Shown: one piece after another, positions 8,219-16,225 of the stretch
How positions within the stretch are numbered: the first letter of the stretch is position 1
How the letters are laid out: each line of letters opens with the position of its first letter
Assembly: GCA_002435835.1 (NCBI GenBank)
Contig: DIVM01000276.1
Span: forward strand, 1 to 28,500
Direction: 5' to 3'
DNA: 28,500 nucleotides
Source of the DNA: Firmicutes bacterium UBA6132
Lineage (GTDB): Bacteria; Bacillota_A; Clostridia; Tissierellales; Sedimentibacteraceae
Position numbers and translations under genes: made by a program
Notes under the pieces: model-generated
Seen by the model: the letters and a program-made list of their open reading frames with translations, nothing else
Told to the model about the DNA's origin: nothing
The model's database searches: none

Positions 8219-9241
8219 TTAAATTATATATTTAATTATTTTATTTTTAAAAATACTTTCTATTTCATTATTGAAAAATTCTTTTATTTCACTGATTTCT
8301 TCGTTTTTGTAAACATATTTTCCATAACCAAATTGGCCGTATTTAAACTTTCGTTCTTCATCAATCATGGGCAGAGTTGTCTCTGGAAATGCTTGTTGTA
8401 TTACATTTTTAGCTCTTGTTGTATACCTATGAGAAATTACTTCAAATGTAATAGGATGAATAATTTCACTTGGTAATGAATTACTTAAATTCAACAATAA
8501 ATTTTTATAATCATTTTTCCATCCTTCATATATAAAAACAGGTGCAATAATAAATCCTGTTGGATATTTTGCTTCTATAACTTTTTTACATGCTTCAATT
8601 CTTTTTTCTGCTGATGGAGTTTTGCCCTCGTAATCATTTATAACTTTGTTTGTGTTTAAAGTGAAACGGATTTCTGTGTTGTTATTATGCACTATGTTTA
8701 ATAGTGTATCTATATCAATATATTTTGTAACAAAACGAAATTTGCCTTTATTGCTTTTGCTGAAATATTCTATTGTTTGTTTTAATGAATTTGAATATGG
8801 CTCTGTTGGTACTGGGTCGGATGTAGCAGAACCTTCAAAAATAGTTTCTTCAGGAAGCCTTTCCTGTATATAATGTTCAGCTTGTTGTAGTATCTCATTT
8901 ACATTTACATTAACTCTCATATATGGTTTATCGCCTAAATTTGTATTTAAGTAACAATATTCGCATTGCCCTATGCACCCAGACATTAAAGGAAGCTGGT
9001 AATGTGCTGATGGTTTACATGATTGAAACTTTGTGCCTTTTTTTACTCCAACTACAAGTGTTTTTTTGCCTTCTCTATAAAAATCATATATTTCATTGCC
9101 TGGAATATTTTCTTTAATTTTGTTTCCTTTTAAATTAATTATTTCTATATTTTTATTATCTTTAAAAAAATTATATATATTATTTCCTATTTCATAATCT
9201 AATGCGTTTTTTTCAAATAGAATTCTTTTTGGTATAAACAT
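8219..9241 (-). CDS. splB: Spore photoproduct lyase family radical SAM protein lacking the usual donor cysteine
   Basis: The 340-residue protein carries the radical-SAM motif C-x3-C-x2-C in SGCIGQCEYCYLNTNLG (Cys89, Cys93, Cys96), the signature of spore photoproduct lyase, which repairs the spore-specific thymine dimer in germinating endospores. Tyr95 and Tyr97, equivalent to the radical-relay tyrosines of the Bacillus enzyme, are kept. The segment that in Bacillus SplB reads roughly FEAACTSDIVG (with the hydrogen-donor Cys141) reads FEGSATSDPVP here, so that position is Ala139. A second donor, or a different reaction, must be considered. The RBS (GGAGAT) is well placed for this ATG. It is divergent from the sigma factor and convergent with nfo. 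Family membership is firm; classical photoproduct repair is uncertain. The Bacillus comparison is from memory. Confidence 0.88.
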   Translation of the reverse strand: MFIPKRILFEKNALDYEIGNNIYNFFKDNKNIEIINLKGNKIKENIPGNEIYDFYREGKKTLVVGVKKGTKFQSCKPSAHYQLPLMSGCIGQCEYCYLNTNLGDKPYMRVNVNVNEILQQAEHYIQERLPEETIFEGSATSDPVPTEPYSNSLKQTIEYFSKSNKGKFRFVTKYIDIDTLLNIVHNNNTEIRFTLNTNKVINDYEGKTPSAEKRIEACKKVIEAKYPTGFIIAPVFIYEGWKNDYKNLLLNLSNSLPSEIIHPITFEVISHRYTTRAKNVIQQAFPETTLPMIDEERKFKYGQFGYGKYVYKNEEISEIKEFFNNEIESIFKNKIIKYII

Positions 9242-9356
9242 AATATCTCCTACTTTAATTTAATTTTAATATTATTTCTGATGAATCTACTATATATACA
9301 TTTATACAAATATTGTTTGAACACAATTTTAATGTTAGTATATTAGTATTAGATAT

Positions 9357-9384
9357 GATCCTTCACTATGGTTCAGGATGACAA
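9357..9384. repeat. REP-like intergenic repeat copy
   Basis: The sequence GATCCTTCACTATGG then TTCAGGATGACAA is an imperfect hairpin (ATCCT/AGGAT). On the - strand it reads like the widespread intergenic repeat of the form GTCATCCTGAACGAAGTGAAG. It sits in the 255-bp divergent gap between the spl gene and the sigma factor; the rest of that gap is AT-rich with no clear structure. Only one copy is seen in the window. Confidence 0.45.
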
Positions 9385-9496
9385 TTTATTGGGATCAATA
9401 GTATATAAAATATATAAAAAAATATTTAAAATATAGTGAGTGAAAAGCAAAAATTACGTGAATATATAAATACGGAAAGAATTTACGGAGGAAATA

Positions 9497-10045
9497 ATGA
9501 ATGATGATAAATTAGTTAAACTTTTAAAGAAAAATCCAACTAAGGGTTTGTCCTGTGTAATAGATATTTATGGAGCTTTAGTAAAAACAATAGTAACGAG
9601 GATTCTTGGATATGAAAATCAGCAGGATATAGAGGAATGTGTGTCCGATGTATTTGTTGAGTTGTGGAAATCCATAAACAATTTTAAAGAAGAAAAAGGA
9701 ATATTTAAAAATTATATAATATCTATTGCACGTCACATTAGCATTAATACTTATAACAGAAAAATTAAAAAGAATTTTTCAACATTACTAGAAGATGATA
9801 TTGAGTTTCATATTGATTTAAATGATGAAGTAACAAAATCTATAAATAAAAAAATTATTAAAGATACATTAAATAGCTTACCTCAGCCGGACAAAGATAT
9901 ATTTATTAGGCGGTATTATTTATATGAAGCTGTAAAAGATATAGCTTTTTCTTTAGATATGAATCCGAAAACAGTGGAAAACAAACTATATAGGGGTAAG
10001 GAAGTATTAAAACAAGCTCTAATTAATAACGGAATTATTATATAA
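9497..10045 (+). CDS. ECF-type RNA polymerase sigma factor
   Basis: The 182-residue protein has the two-domain layout of extracytoplasmic-function sigma factors. Region 2 spans about residues 20-90, with DIEECVSDVFVELWKSI (44-60) binding core polymerase and the -10 element. Region 4 spans about 120-178, with the helix-turn-helix DIAFSLDMNPKTVENKL (148-164) for the -35 element. There is no extra C-terminal domain. The RBS GGAGGAAATA precedes the ATG. The next gene, 25 bp downstream, encodes a DUF4179 membrane protein, the usual anti-sigma partner for this group in Clostridia, so activity is probably controlled by release from the membrane. The signal and regulon are unknown; no clear autoregulated promoter was recognised. 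Confidence 0.93.
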   Translation: MNDDKLVKLLKKNPTKGLSCVIDIYGALVKTIVTRILGYENQQDIEECVSDVFVELWKSINNFKEEKGIFKNYIISIARHISINTYNRKIKKNFSTLLEDDIEFHIDLNDEVTKSINKKIIKDTLNSLPQPDKDIFIRRYYLYEAVKDIAFSLDMNPKTVENKLYRGKEVLKQALINNGIII

Positions 10046-10070
10046 AAGAAAAGAAAGGATTGATAAATTT

Positions 10071-11510
10071 ATGAAAAAAATAAATGATCTTTTAAATGAT
10101 TTTGACATTATAGATGAGAATTTAAATATAAAAGAAGATAGCATGTCAGAAATAGAAAAATTAAGAGTAAAAAATCTCACATTAGAAAAATTAGGATTAA
10201 AAAATAAAAAATCAACAAAGAAAAAGTTGATTTTACCTTTAGCAGCTGCAATGACTTTAGTACTTTCATTTGCTGTAGTATTTGCACAGGGAGGAATATC
10301 AAATGTTTATTATAAGCTTTTTGGTGAAAATATTAAATATGTAAATGAAATAGGAACTGAAATAAATAAAGATTATTCAAACAATGGGATTACATTAAAT
10401 GTCGCAAATATGTTGGGTGATGAAAATTCGTTTTATATTATATTTGAACTAATTAATGAAAATGGCGAAAGTTTCGAAAATATAAATTATATTGAATTTG
10501 AAGATTTAAACCTTGATTTTAATAGTTCAGGCGGATACACATATTATAAAATTGAAGACGATAATGAAAAAGATAACAAAGCTACATTTGTATTAATCGG
10601 AAACACTGCTAAAAAGTCAGTTAATAAAAAGATGACATTAAAAATAAATAATTTAACGGAATATAGCATAATAGAGCTTGATAAATTTGAACCATTTGAC
10701 TTTTTATCTGATAATGAAGAATTCATAAACCAAAGCCTCACACAAAATACTAAAAAGTCTATAATACCTATTACAAGTGATATGCTTGAGGAAGAAAAGC
10801 AAAAATCTCAATATATGAACAGTTTAATTCCTGATGAAGTACTACCTTTCAAGCAAGAAAATATTATGTTGGATGATAAGGGCTATATATATGTGGATAA
10901 TATAGGTTTTGTGGAAAAAAGGCTGTGCATAAGATTTGCTGTTAATACATTAAATTCCGATGAATATATAAGTGAACTTTATTTTGTAAATAAAAATGAT
11001 CCTGATGATATTTTATATGGTGAAATATTATTTACTGAATCAAATAAAAGCACGGTTTATGATTATTACAGTTTTAATATAAAAAATATGGAAGAACTGA
11101 AAAGCTATGATTTTAAATATTCAATAATGAAGGAAACTAAAAAAACTGAAGGTAATTGGGATGTTTCTTTTAAAGCTGATTATAAAAATACATCAAAAAA
11201 AATAAATGTTAATAAAGAAGTTGAGTTAGATGGTAAAAAATATAAAATTGATAATGTAAAATTATCTCCTATATCTTTAAATGTAGAATTAAAAAATAAT
11301 TTAGTAGACAATATTGATAACCCTAAACATAATTTTTTTGATGTAGTCTCTGTTGTGTTGAAAGATGGCTCAATTATTAAGAGTATCAGTTCTGGATCAA
11401 GCAGTAATCCATTTTCTGCTTCTATTAATATGATATTTGAAAAACCAGTGGATGTTTTAACTATTGATTATATTAAAATAGGAGATATTAAAATCTATTT
11501 AAATGAATAA
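10071..11510 (+). CDS. DUF4179 membrane protein, probable anti-sigma factor
   Basis: The 479-residue protein has a cytoplasmic N-terminal segment of about 50 residues, rich in charge, then one transmembrane helix at about 52-72 (LILPLAAAMTLVLSFAVVFA) and a large extracytoplasmic part. The segment after the helix (NVYYKLFGENIKYVNEIGTE and NNGITLNVANMLGDENSFYI) is the DUF4179 signature. The rest is beta-rich, without catalytic motifs that I recognise. In this family the N-terminal tail binds the sigma factor encoded just upstream and the outer part senses the surface. The two genes are 25 bp apart and share an operon; the RBS AAAGGATT is adequate. The anti-sigma role is inferred from family and context. 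A terminator follows about 95 bp downstream. Confidence 0.88.
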   Translation: MKKINDLLNDFDIIDENLNIKEDSMSEIEKLRVKNLTLEKLGLKNKKSTKKKLILPLAAAMTLVLSFAVVFAQGGISNVYYKLFGENIKYVNEIGTEINKDYSNNGITLNVANMLGDENSFYIIFELINENGESFENINYIEFEDLNLDFNSSGGYTYYKIEDDNEKDNKATFVLIGNTAKKSVNKKMTLKINNLTEYSIIELDKFEPFDFLSDNEEFINQSLTQNTKKSIIPITSDMLEEEKQKSQYMNSLIPDEVLPFKQENIMLDDKGYIYVDNIGFVEKRLCIRFAVNTLNSDEYISELYFVNKNDPDDILYGEILFTESNKSTVYDYYSFNIKNMEELKSYDFKYSIMKETKKTEGNWDVSFKADYKNTSKKINVNKEVELDGKKYKIDNVKLSPISLNVELKNNLVDNIDNPKHNFFDVVSVVLKDGSIIKSISSGSSSNPFSASINMIFEKPVDVLTIDYIKIGDIKIYLNE

Positions 11511-11831
11511 TTAAGTAATTGAATATTTAATAAAATTTTAGAAAAACATAATATTTATAAAATTTGTTTTTATGCGGTATACAATTAATTGAAGTAAATG
11601 TTTTCATAAAAAGCGTTGGAAATCCAGCGTCTTTTTTATATTTTTGTTGTTAATATTTTATTGATGTGATAAACTGTATTCATAAATCATTTGTATTGTG
11701 ATATAAGTATTGCAAATGTTATACATATTGTTAAATAATGTTTAGTTATAAATAATTTAATAGTATTTTTTGCAAAAAAAGAAAAATTTAATAGTCATAA
11801 TGCATAAAATAAATTAATAGGGGAGACATAG
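11511..11831 (+). other. Gene-free interval between the anti-sigma gene and sulP
   Basis: This AT-rich interval of 321 bp holds the terminator at 11605-11639. Downstream of it a possible promoter for the transporter can be read (TTGTGA, 17 bases, TTATAC around 11696-11724), but it is weak in such AT-rich DNA. The RBS GGGGAGA lies just before the transporter ATG. No other structure stands out. Confidence 0.4.
11605..11639 (+). terminator. Intrinsic terminator of the sigma/anti-sigma operon
   Basis: The stem AAGCGTTGG/CCAGCGTCTT with a 4-base loop (AAAT) and two wobble pairs is followed by six T, the standard Rho-independent layout. Confidence 0.78.
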
Positions 11832-13466
11832 ATGGTAACACAGTTTATTCAAGATTTAAAACTTGAATTTAAAAATTACAATGGTAAAAAAATATCGCAG
11901 GACGTAATGGCTGGGTTGACAGTCACGGCAGTTGCATTGCCTCTCGCACTTGCGTTTGGAGTGAGTTCGGGAGCGGATGCAGCGTCTGGGCTTATTACAG
12001 CTATAATTGCTGGTATTTTAATCGGTGGGTTATCAGGTGCTTCTTATCAAATATCAGGGCCAACAGGCGCTATGACAGCTATATTGCTTTCGCTTTCAAT
12101 TAAATATGGTATTGATGGAGTTTTTATGGCAGGGTTTATTTCAGGAATATTGCTTTTAATTGCAGCAGCATTTCATTTTGGAAAACTCGTATCATTTATA
12201 CCTTCATCCGTTATAACAGGTTTTACATCTGGAATTGCAATCATAATTGGTTTAGGACAAGTTGATAATTTTTTTGGGACTTTATCTGAAGGAGAAAATG
12301 CAGTACAAAAATTACTTTCTTATGGGGAACTTGGTTTTTCTCCTAATATGTATGCAATATTATTTGGACTTTTAGTAATTGCTATAATGATTTTGTGGCC
12401 TAAGAAATGGAATTCAAAATTTCCATCTTCATTAGCTGGAATAATAATCGCATTATTAATTAATACTTTTTTGAATTTACCTGTAAATGTAGTAGGAGAT
12501 ATTCCAAGAACACTACTTCCGCAGCATAGATTAACATTTGATGCAATTTCATTAAATCAAATTAAAAATTTATTAGGACCTGCTGTAAGCATAGCTATGT
12601 TAGGTATGATAGAAAGTTTGCTTTGTGGAGCGTCAGCAGGTAAAATGAAAAATGAAAAGTTAAATGCTGACAGAGAATTAATTGCACAGGGGATAGGAAA
12701 TGTAATTATTCCATTCTTTGGTGGTGTTCCTGCAACAGCAGCAATTGCACGTACAAGCGTTGCAATTAAATCAGGTGGAAATACACGTTTTGTTAGTATA
12801 TTCCATTCCATAGGGCTTCTTGCTTCTATGTTTTTATTAGCACCTATAATGTCACAAATTCCATTAGCAGCACTTGCAGGTGTTTTAATAATGACTGCAT
12901 GGAGAATGAATGAGTGGAATGAAATTAAATATATTTTTAAAAATAAGTTTGGAACTTCTATGATTGAATTTGTAGTTACAATGGCAGCTACAGTAATGTT
13001 TGACCTTACAATTGCAATTCTTATAGGAGTTTTTATGGCAATTTTCTTATTTGTAACTAAAAATTGTGAACTTAAAATAGATATTAGCAACGTAGATATA
13101 AAAAGGATGAGAGGTCATGAAATTACTGCTGATCATACTTATACTAAAATGGTTTATTTAACAGGACCTTTATTTTTCGTTACTAAGGATAAATTCACTA
13201 AAACTCTTGAAAACCTACAAGATACTAAAAATATAATTTTTTCTATGAGAGCTGTTACGAGTATAGATCAATCTGCAGTTACAGAATTTAAAGAGTTAGC
13301 AGAAAATTTTAAAGAAAATGATGTAAACATATTGTTTTGTGGTGTTCAATCAGATGTAAAAGAAATGTTTGATCGTTCTAAGTTAACTGAATTGGTTGGA
13401 GAAGACAATTTTTATTGGGATGCTATAGCGGCTATAAAATCTTTAGAAGAAAAAGAAGTTGCTTAA
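11832..13466 (+). CDS. SulP family anion permease with STAS domain
   Basis: The 544-residue protein is a SulP/SLC26 transporter. The N-terminal membrane domain (about 25-405) has the family core QDVMAGLTVTAVALPLALAF (residues 23-42) and the adjacent QISGPTGAMTA, which form the central anion site. The C-terminal cytoplasmic STAS domain (about 440-540) contains TSIDQSAVTEF (476-486). SulP proteins move sulfate, bicarbonate, molybdate or dicarboxylates with H+ or Na+; the sequence does not say which. There is no sulfate-assimilation gene beside it. The RBS GGGGAGA fixes the start. The first 50 or so codons are noticeably richer in G and C than the rest of the gene. It is convergent with the four-cysteine mini-protein operon. 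Confidence 0.93.
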   Translation: MVTQFIQDLKLEFKNYNGKKISQDVMAGLTVTAVALPLALAFGVSSGADAASGLITAIIAGILIGGLSGASYQISGPTGAMTAILLSLSIKYGIDGVFMAGFISGILLLIAAAFHFGKLVSFIPSSVITGFTSGIAIIIGLGQVDNFFGTLSEGENAVQKLLSYGELGFSPNMYAILFGLLVIAIMILWPKKWNSKFPSSLAGIIIALLINTFLNLPVNVVGDIPRTLLPQHRLTFDAISLNQIKNLLGPAVSIAMLGMIESLLCGASAGKMKNEKLNADRELIAQGIGNVIIPFFGGVPATAAIARTSVAIKSGGNTRFVSIFHSIGLLASMFLLAPIMSQIPLAALAGVLIMTAWRMNEWNEIKYIFKNKFGTSMIEFVVTMAATVMFDLTIAILIGVFMAIFLFVTKNCELKIDISNVDIKRMRGHEITADHTYTKMVYLTGPLFFVTKDKFTKTLENLQDTKNIIFSMRAVTSIDQSAVTEFKELAENFKENDVNILFCGVQSDVKEMFDRSKLTELVGEDNFYWDAIAAIKSLEEKEVA

Positions 13467-13485
13467 ATAATAAAATATAAAAATA

Positions 13486-13525
13486 AAACGGAAGAATATC
13501 AACAATAAATTGAATTCTTCCGTTT
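13486..13525. terminator. Convergent terminator between sulP and the mini-protein operon
   Basis: The 12-bp perfect stem AAACGGAAGAAT/ATTCTTCCGTTT has a 16-base loop. On the - strand it is followed by TTATTTTTATATTTTA, a good terminator for the mini-protein operon; on the + strand the following CATATATAAT is weaker, though it could still help end sulP. Confidence 0.8.
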
Positions 13526-13546
13526 CATATATAATAATCGCTCATT

Positions 13547-13699
13547 TTAGTCTTCTTCCTGTTTTAGTCCTCTTTCGTGTAATTCACATGCATTTTGACT
13601 GCATTTGCTATCAACATTATAAATGCAAGTTATAACTCCACATTTATTAAGAGTCATTTTAGAAACAACTTCTTTTATATCTTTCATTATCATACTCAT
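13547..13699 (-). CDS. Four-cysteine mini-protein, copy 1 (50 aa)
   Basis: The 50-residue ORF starts MSMIMKDIKEVVSKM and carries the core CGVITCIYNVDSKC then SQNAC, with cysteines at residues 20, 25, 33 and 38 (CX4CX7CX4C), ending GLKQEED. It has a strong RBS (GGAGGTG, 5 bases before ATG). It is the promoter-distal member of three tandem paralogues and differs from copy 2 at 7 of 50 residues. The Cys spacing recalls the small DUF1540-type Cys proteins, probably metal-binding, but this is from memory. There is no signal peptide or membrane segment, so it is probably cytoplasmic. Conservation across three copies with intact RBS and frame argues strongly that it is a real gene. Function is unknown. 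Confidence 0.88.
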   Translation of the reverse strand: MSMIMKDIKEVVSKMTLNKCGVITCIYNVDSKCSQNACELHERGLKQEED

Positions 13700-13739
13700 A
13701 ATTCACCTCCAAATATATTTATTTTAATATAATTTAATA

Positions 13740-13892
13740 TTAATCTTCTTCTTTTTTTAGTCCTCTTTCGTGTAATTCACATACATTTTGACTGCATCTG
13801 CTATCAACATTATAAATGCAAGTTATAACTCCACATTTATTAAGAGCCATTTTAGAAACAACATCTTTAATATCTTTTACTATTAAACTCAT
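13740..13892 (-). CDS. Four-cysteine mini-protein, copy 2 (50 aa)
   Basis: This 50-residue ORF (MSLIVKDIKDVVSKM, then CGVITCIYNVDSRC and SQNVC, ending GLKKEED) is 43/50 identical to copy 1, with the four cysteines at identical positions (20, 25, 33, 38). The RBS GGAGGTAG lies just before ATG. Its start is 193 bp upstream (in transcription) of copy 1, and the non-coding flanks are also similar, so copies 1 and 2 arose by a recent tandem duplication of the gene plus leader. The substitutions are mostly conservative (K/R, A/V, E/D), as expected under purifying selection. Function is unknown. Confidence 0.88.
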   Translation of the reverse strand: MSLIVKDIKDVVSKMALNKCGVITCIYNVDSRCSQNVCELHERGLKKEED

Positions 13893-13931
13893 AATCTACC
13901 TCCAAATATTTTATTTTGATATAATTTAATA

Positions 13932-14081
13932 TTAATCTTCTTGTTTTAAGCCCGTTTCAAATAATTCACATTCGTTTTGGCTACACTTGCTATCTACATT
14001 AAATATACAAGTAACTGCTCCACATTTTTTTAAAGTCATTTTTGCAACAATGTCTTTTATGTCTTTCATTTTAGTTTCCAT
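13932..14081 (-). CDS. Four-cysteine mini-protein, copy 3 (49 aa, promoter-proximal)
   Basis: The 49-residue ORF (METKMKDIKDIVAKM, then CGAVTCIFNVDSKC and SQNEC, ending GLKQED) keeps Cys20, Cys25, Cys33 and Cys38 and is about 35/49 identical to copy 1, so it is the older paralogue. The RBS CGGAGGAAATAAGA precedes ATG. It is first in the operon, directly behind a near-consensus promoter at 14114-14142, so all three are probably made in quantity. Invariant residues across the three include KDIK, the Cys set, NVDS, SQN, CEL and GLK. The C-terminal part is acidic. Possible roles are metal or redox binding; no function is assigned. Confidence 0.87.
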   Translation of the reverse strand: METKMKDIKDIVAKMTLKKCGAVTCIFNVDSKCSQNECELFETGLKQED

Positions 14082-14113
14082 TCTTATTTCCTCCGTTATT
14101 TTTATTATAATTT

Positions 14114-14142
14114 ATTATATCACCTAAAATGCAACTTGTAAA
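14114..14142 (-). promoter_or_regulatory. Strong sigma-A promoter for the mini-protein operon
   Basis: On the - strand TTTACA (14142-14137), a 17-base spacer and TATAAT (14119-14114) lie about 30 bp before the first start codon. The -10 is perfect consensus. The region from here to the permease terminator (to 14320) is AT-rich and shows no gene. Confidence 0.82.
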
Positions 14143-14320
14143 CAAAAAATTGCAAAAAAAATAAAAAAAATATTAAAAACATGTACAATTCATGGCGAAT
14201 TGCATTAAAATTTTAATTTGTTTCATTTGAGTTTACTTTTTCACAAAGGAAATACATTTTTTATTATTTATTTGTGCAAGTTTAAATTTAATAATATCAA
14301 AAATAACAAAATAAATATAA

Positions 14321-14347
14321 TAAAAAACTGCCTATTTGCATAGGCAG
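14321..14347 (-). terminator. Intrinsic terminator of the purine permease
   Basis: The perfect stem CTGCCTAT/ATAGGCAG with loop TGCA or similar is followed on the - strand by six T. The 3' UTR between the gene and this site (14348-14476) has further dyads, including TGTCATT/GATGACA at about 14390-14420 and a weaker, similar hairpin (GCCCATGCTAATAGGC) at about 14441-14458. Confidence 0.88.
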
Positions 14348-14476
14348 CTAGCTTGATGAAAAAGTATTATTTTTAACTTCGTGTTCATGTCATCGCTTAG
14401 TTTTTTATGTAATGACACTTTATAGGTTTATCAATAATCTTACGCCTATTAGCATGGGCAACTTTCTGGTGAACAA

Positions 14477-15934
14477 CTATAATATAGCAAGAACAATAAA
14501 GTTTATTATAAACAGTAGTGTTGAAACAAATAATATAGGATGAACTTCATTAAATTTTCCTTTTAAAGCTTTAATTAAGCAATAAGTGATGAAACCTGCA
14601 GCTATACCATAAGAAATGCTGTAACATAATCCCATAAATATTGAAGCAAAAAATGCTGGAACTGCTTCTTCAGGGTTTTCCCAATTAATTTTAGCAAATG
14701 AAGATAACATCATTATACCAACTATAACTAAAATTGGAGATGTTGCAGCTGATGGTACTATGCCTGCAATTGGTGTTAATAAAATGCAAAGTAAAAATAA
14801 AATTGCAGTAACTACACTTGTTAACCCAGTACGTCCGCCAGCTCCTATACCAGCAGCACTTTCAACATATGTTGTAGTATTAGATGTACCAAAAATAGCT
14901 CCAACAGAAGTTGCTATGGCATCTGCAAATAATGCTCTATCCATTTTAGATTTAAATCCAGTGCTTGTTTCAAGAGATTTTTGATCTTCTGCACTAAATA
15001 TACCAGCACGACGGCCAGTTCCTATGAATGTTCCTATAGTATCAAATACATCAGATAAACTAAAAGCAAAAACTGTCATAATAACTAAAGGTATACGTGA
15101 GGCATCTGTAAACAAAGATTGCATTCCTTCTTTGCCGAATGCTGCTCCAAATGTAACTTGTAATTCAGAAAATGCTTGACTTATACTTCCCGAAGTTAAA
15201 CTTACAGAAGAAAGATCAACAACTTTAAAAGGAATTCCAATTAAAGTAGTTAAAATAATGCTTATAAGGATTCCACCCTTAACATTTTTAATATATAAAA
15301 TAATTGTAATTAAAAGTCCAATAAGTGCAAGCTGTGATGTAGGGTCAGTGAATTCTACAAGTCCTGGAACAATTCCTCCATTAGAAACTACAGAAAATAT
15401 TCCACTATAGGTTCCATCTGCAGTAAAAGGTTGGTTATTTATAGATAGTAGGCTTCCTGCTTCAGATATAAATTGTAGAAAACCACATCCTTTTAAACCT
15501 ATATAAGCTATAAATATTCCAATGCCTCCGCTTATTGCATTTTGTAAACTTTCTGGTATTGATTTTATTATACTTTTACGAATTTTTGTTACAGTAATTA
15601 AAATATTTACTAATCCACAAATGAAAACTAATGCTAAAGCTTGCTGCCAAGTAAATCCTAAAGCAAAACAAACAGTATATGTAAAAAATGCATTAAGTCC
15701 CATACCAGGTGCTTGTGCATATGGTACATTGGCGAATAATCCCATTACTAATGTTCCAACTGCAGCAGCAATAATTGTTGCAAGAAAAACTGCTTGAGAA
15801 GGCATGCCTGTTTGTGATAATATTGCTGGGTTTACAAAAATAATATAAGACATGGCAAAAAACGTAGTAAATCCTGCTATTATTTCTGTAGAAATGTTTG
15901 TTCCGTTTTCTTTAAGTTTAAAAAACTTATCCAT
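14477..15934 (-). CDS. NCS2/AzgA-type purine permease (guanine/hypoxanthine/adenine uptake)
   Basis: The 485-residue protein has the hydrophobic profile of a 12-14 helix nucleobase transporter. It opens FFKLKENGTNISTEIIAGFT and contains the AzgA/PbuG-subfamily motifs NVPYAQAPGMGLNAFFTY and SGGIGIFIAYIG. The later FDTIGTFIG and SNTTTYVESAAGIGAGGRTG form the substrate and H+ binding helices. Family members import guanine, hypoxanthine or adenine with protons. The upstream guanine riboswitch fits a guanine/hypoxanthine importer (PbuG-like) that is shut off when purines are plentiful. The RBS AGGAGG is strong. It is a single-gene transcription unit ending in its own terminator. Family firm; exact base preference inferred. 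Confidence 0.93.
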   Translation of the reverse strand: MDKFFKLKENGTNISTEIIAGFTTFFAMSYIIFVNPAILSQTGMPSQAVFLATIIAAAVGTLVMGLFANVPYAQAPGMGLNAFFTYTVCFALGFTWQQALALVFICGLVNILITVTKIRKSIIKSIPESLQNAISGGIGIFIAYIGLKGCGFLQFISEAGSLLSINNQPFTADGTYSGIFSVVSNGGIVPGLVEFTDPTSQLALIGLLITIILYIKNVKGGILISIILTTLIGIPFKVVDLSSVSLTSGSISQAFSELQVTFGAAFGKEGMQSLFTDASRIPLVIMTVFAFSLSDVFDTIGTFIGTGRRAGIFSAEDQKSLETSTGFKSKMDRALFADAIATSVGAIFGTSNTTTYVESAAGIGAGGRTGLTSVVTAILFLLCILLTPIAGIVPSAATSPILVIVGIMMLSSFAKINWENPEEAVPAFFASIFMGLCYSISYGIAAGFITYCLIKALKGKFNEVHPILFVSTLLFIINFIVLAIL

Positions 15935-16062
15935 TAAGTATTCCTCCTAATATTTCTAACATATTTAAGTATTTGTCTTAAATATATAAACTATTAATAT
16001 TCTTAAAATAAATTTCTTGTATTATAGTATTTTCACTATTAATAGAAAAATTATGAATAGTT

Positions 16063-16097
16063 AAAAAATAAAAAAGCGAATAGTTATAACTACTCGC
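16063..16097 (-). terminator. Riboswitch-controlled terminator upstream of the purine permease
   Basis: On the - strand GCGAGTAGTTATAACTATTCGC is an almost perfect self-complementary stem followed by TTTTTTATTTTTT. It lies about 35 bases downstream of the guanine aptamer and about 130 bp before the permease start, so it is the likely expression platform: ligand binding should favour termination. Confidence 0.85.
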
Positions 16098-16130
16098 ATC
16101 ATATACGTGAAAATTCACATTAAGAATTAC

Positions 16131-16197
16131 TCAATAGTCAAACAATTTACGGTTGTTTGGTAGAAACTTTGGAACCATATTATCCATATTATATTGA
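16131..16197 (-). promoter_or_regulatory. Guanine-class purine riboswitch aptamer
   Basis: On the - strand P1 TCAATA pairs with TATTGA. Between them are P2 with loop ATAATATGG, then GTTTCTACC, then P3 AAACAA/TTGTTT enclosing CCGTAAA, and finally GACTAT. These are the conserved purine-riboswitch elements in the right order. The C in GACTAT (position 74 in xpt numbering) marks the guanine/hypoxanthine type rather than adenine (which has U). It controls the purine permease downstream on the same strand. Confidence 0.95.
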
Positions 16198-16225
16198 TGC
16201 ATTAATATTTAATTTAGACATTAGT

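Larger units (their letters stand above)
13540..13925. repeat. Tandem duplication unit (about 193 bp) of the mini-protein gene
   Basis: Copies 1 and 2 with their RBS and flanking AT-rich segments are near-identical over a unit of 193 bp. The third copy (13932-14081) continues the spacing (192 bp) but is more diverged, which orders the duplications. Confidence 0.8.

Noticed and set aside
8216..8476. An 86-codon + strand frame after nfo
   Set aside because: It lies antisense to the 3' end of the spl gene, is Phe-rich because of AT bias, and has no RBS.
13540..14081. Phase-variation or CRISPR-like repeat cluster
   Set aside because: The repeat units are full coding genes with RBS and stop codons, explained by tandem gene duplication.
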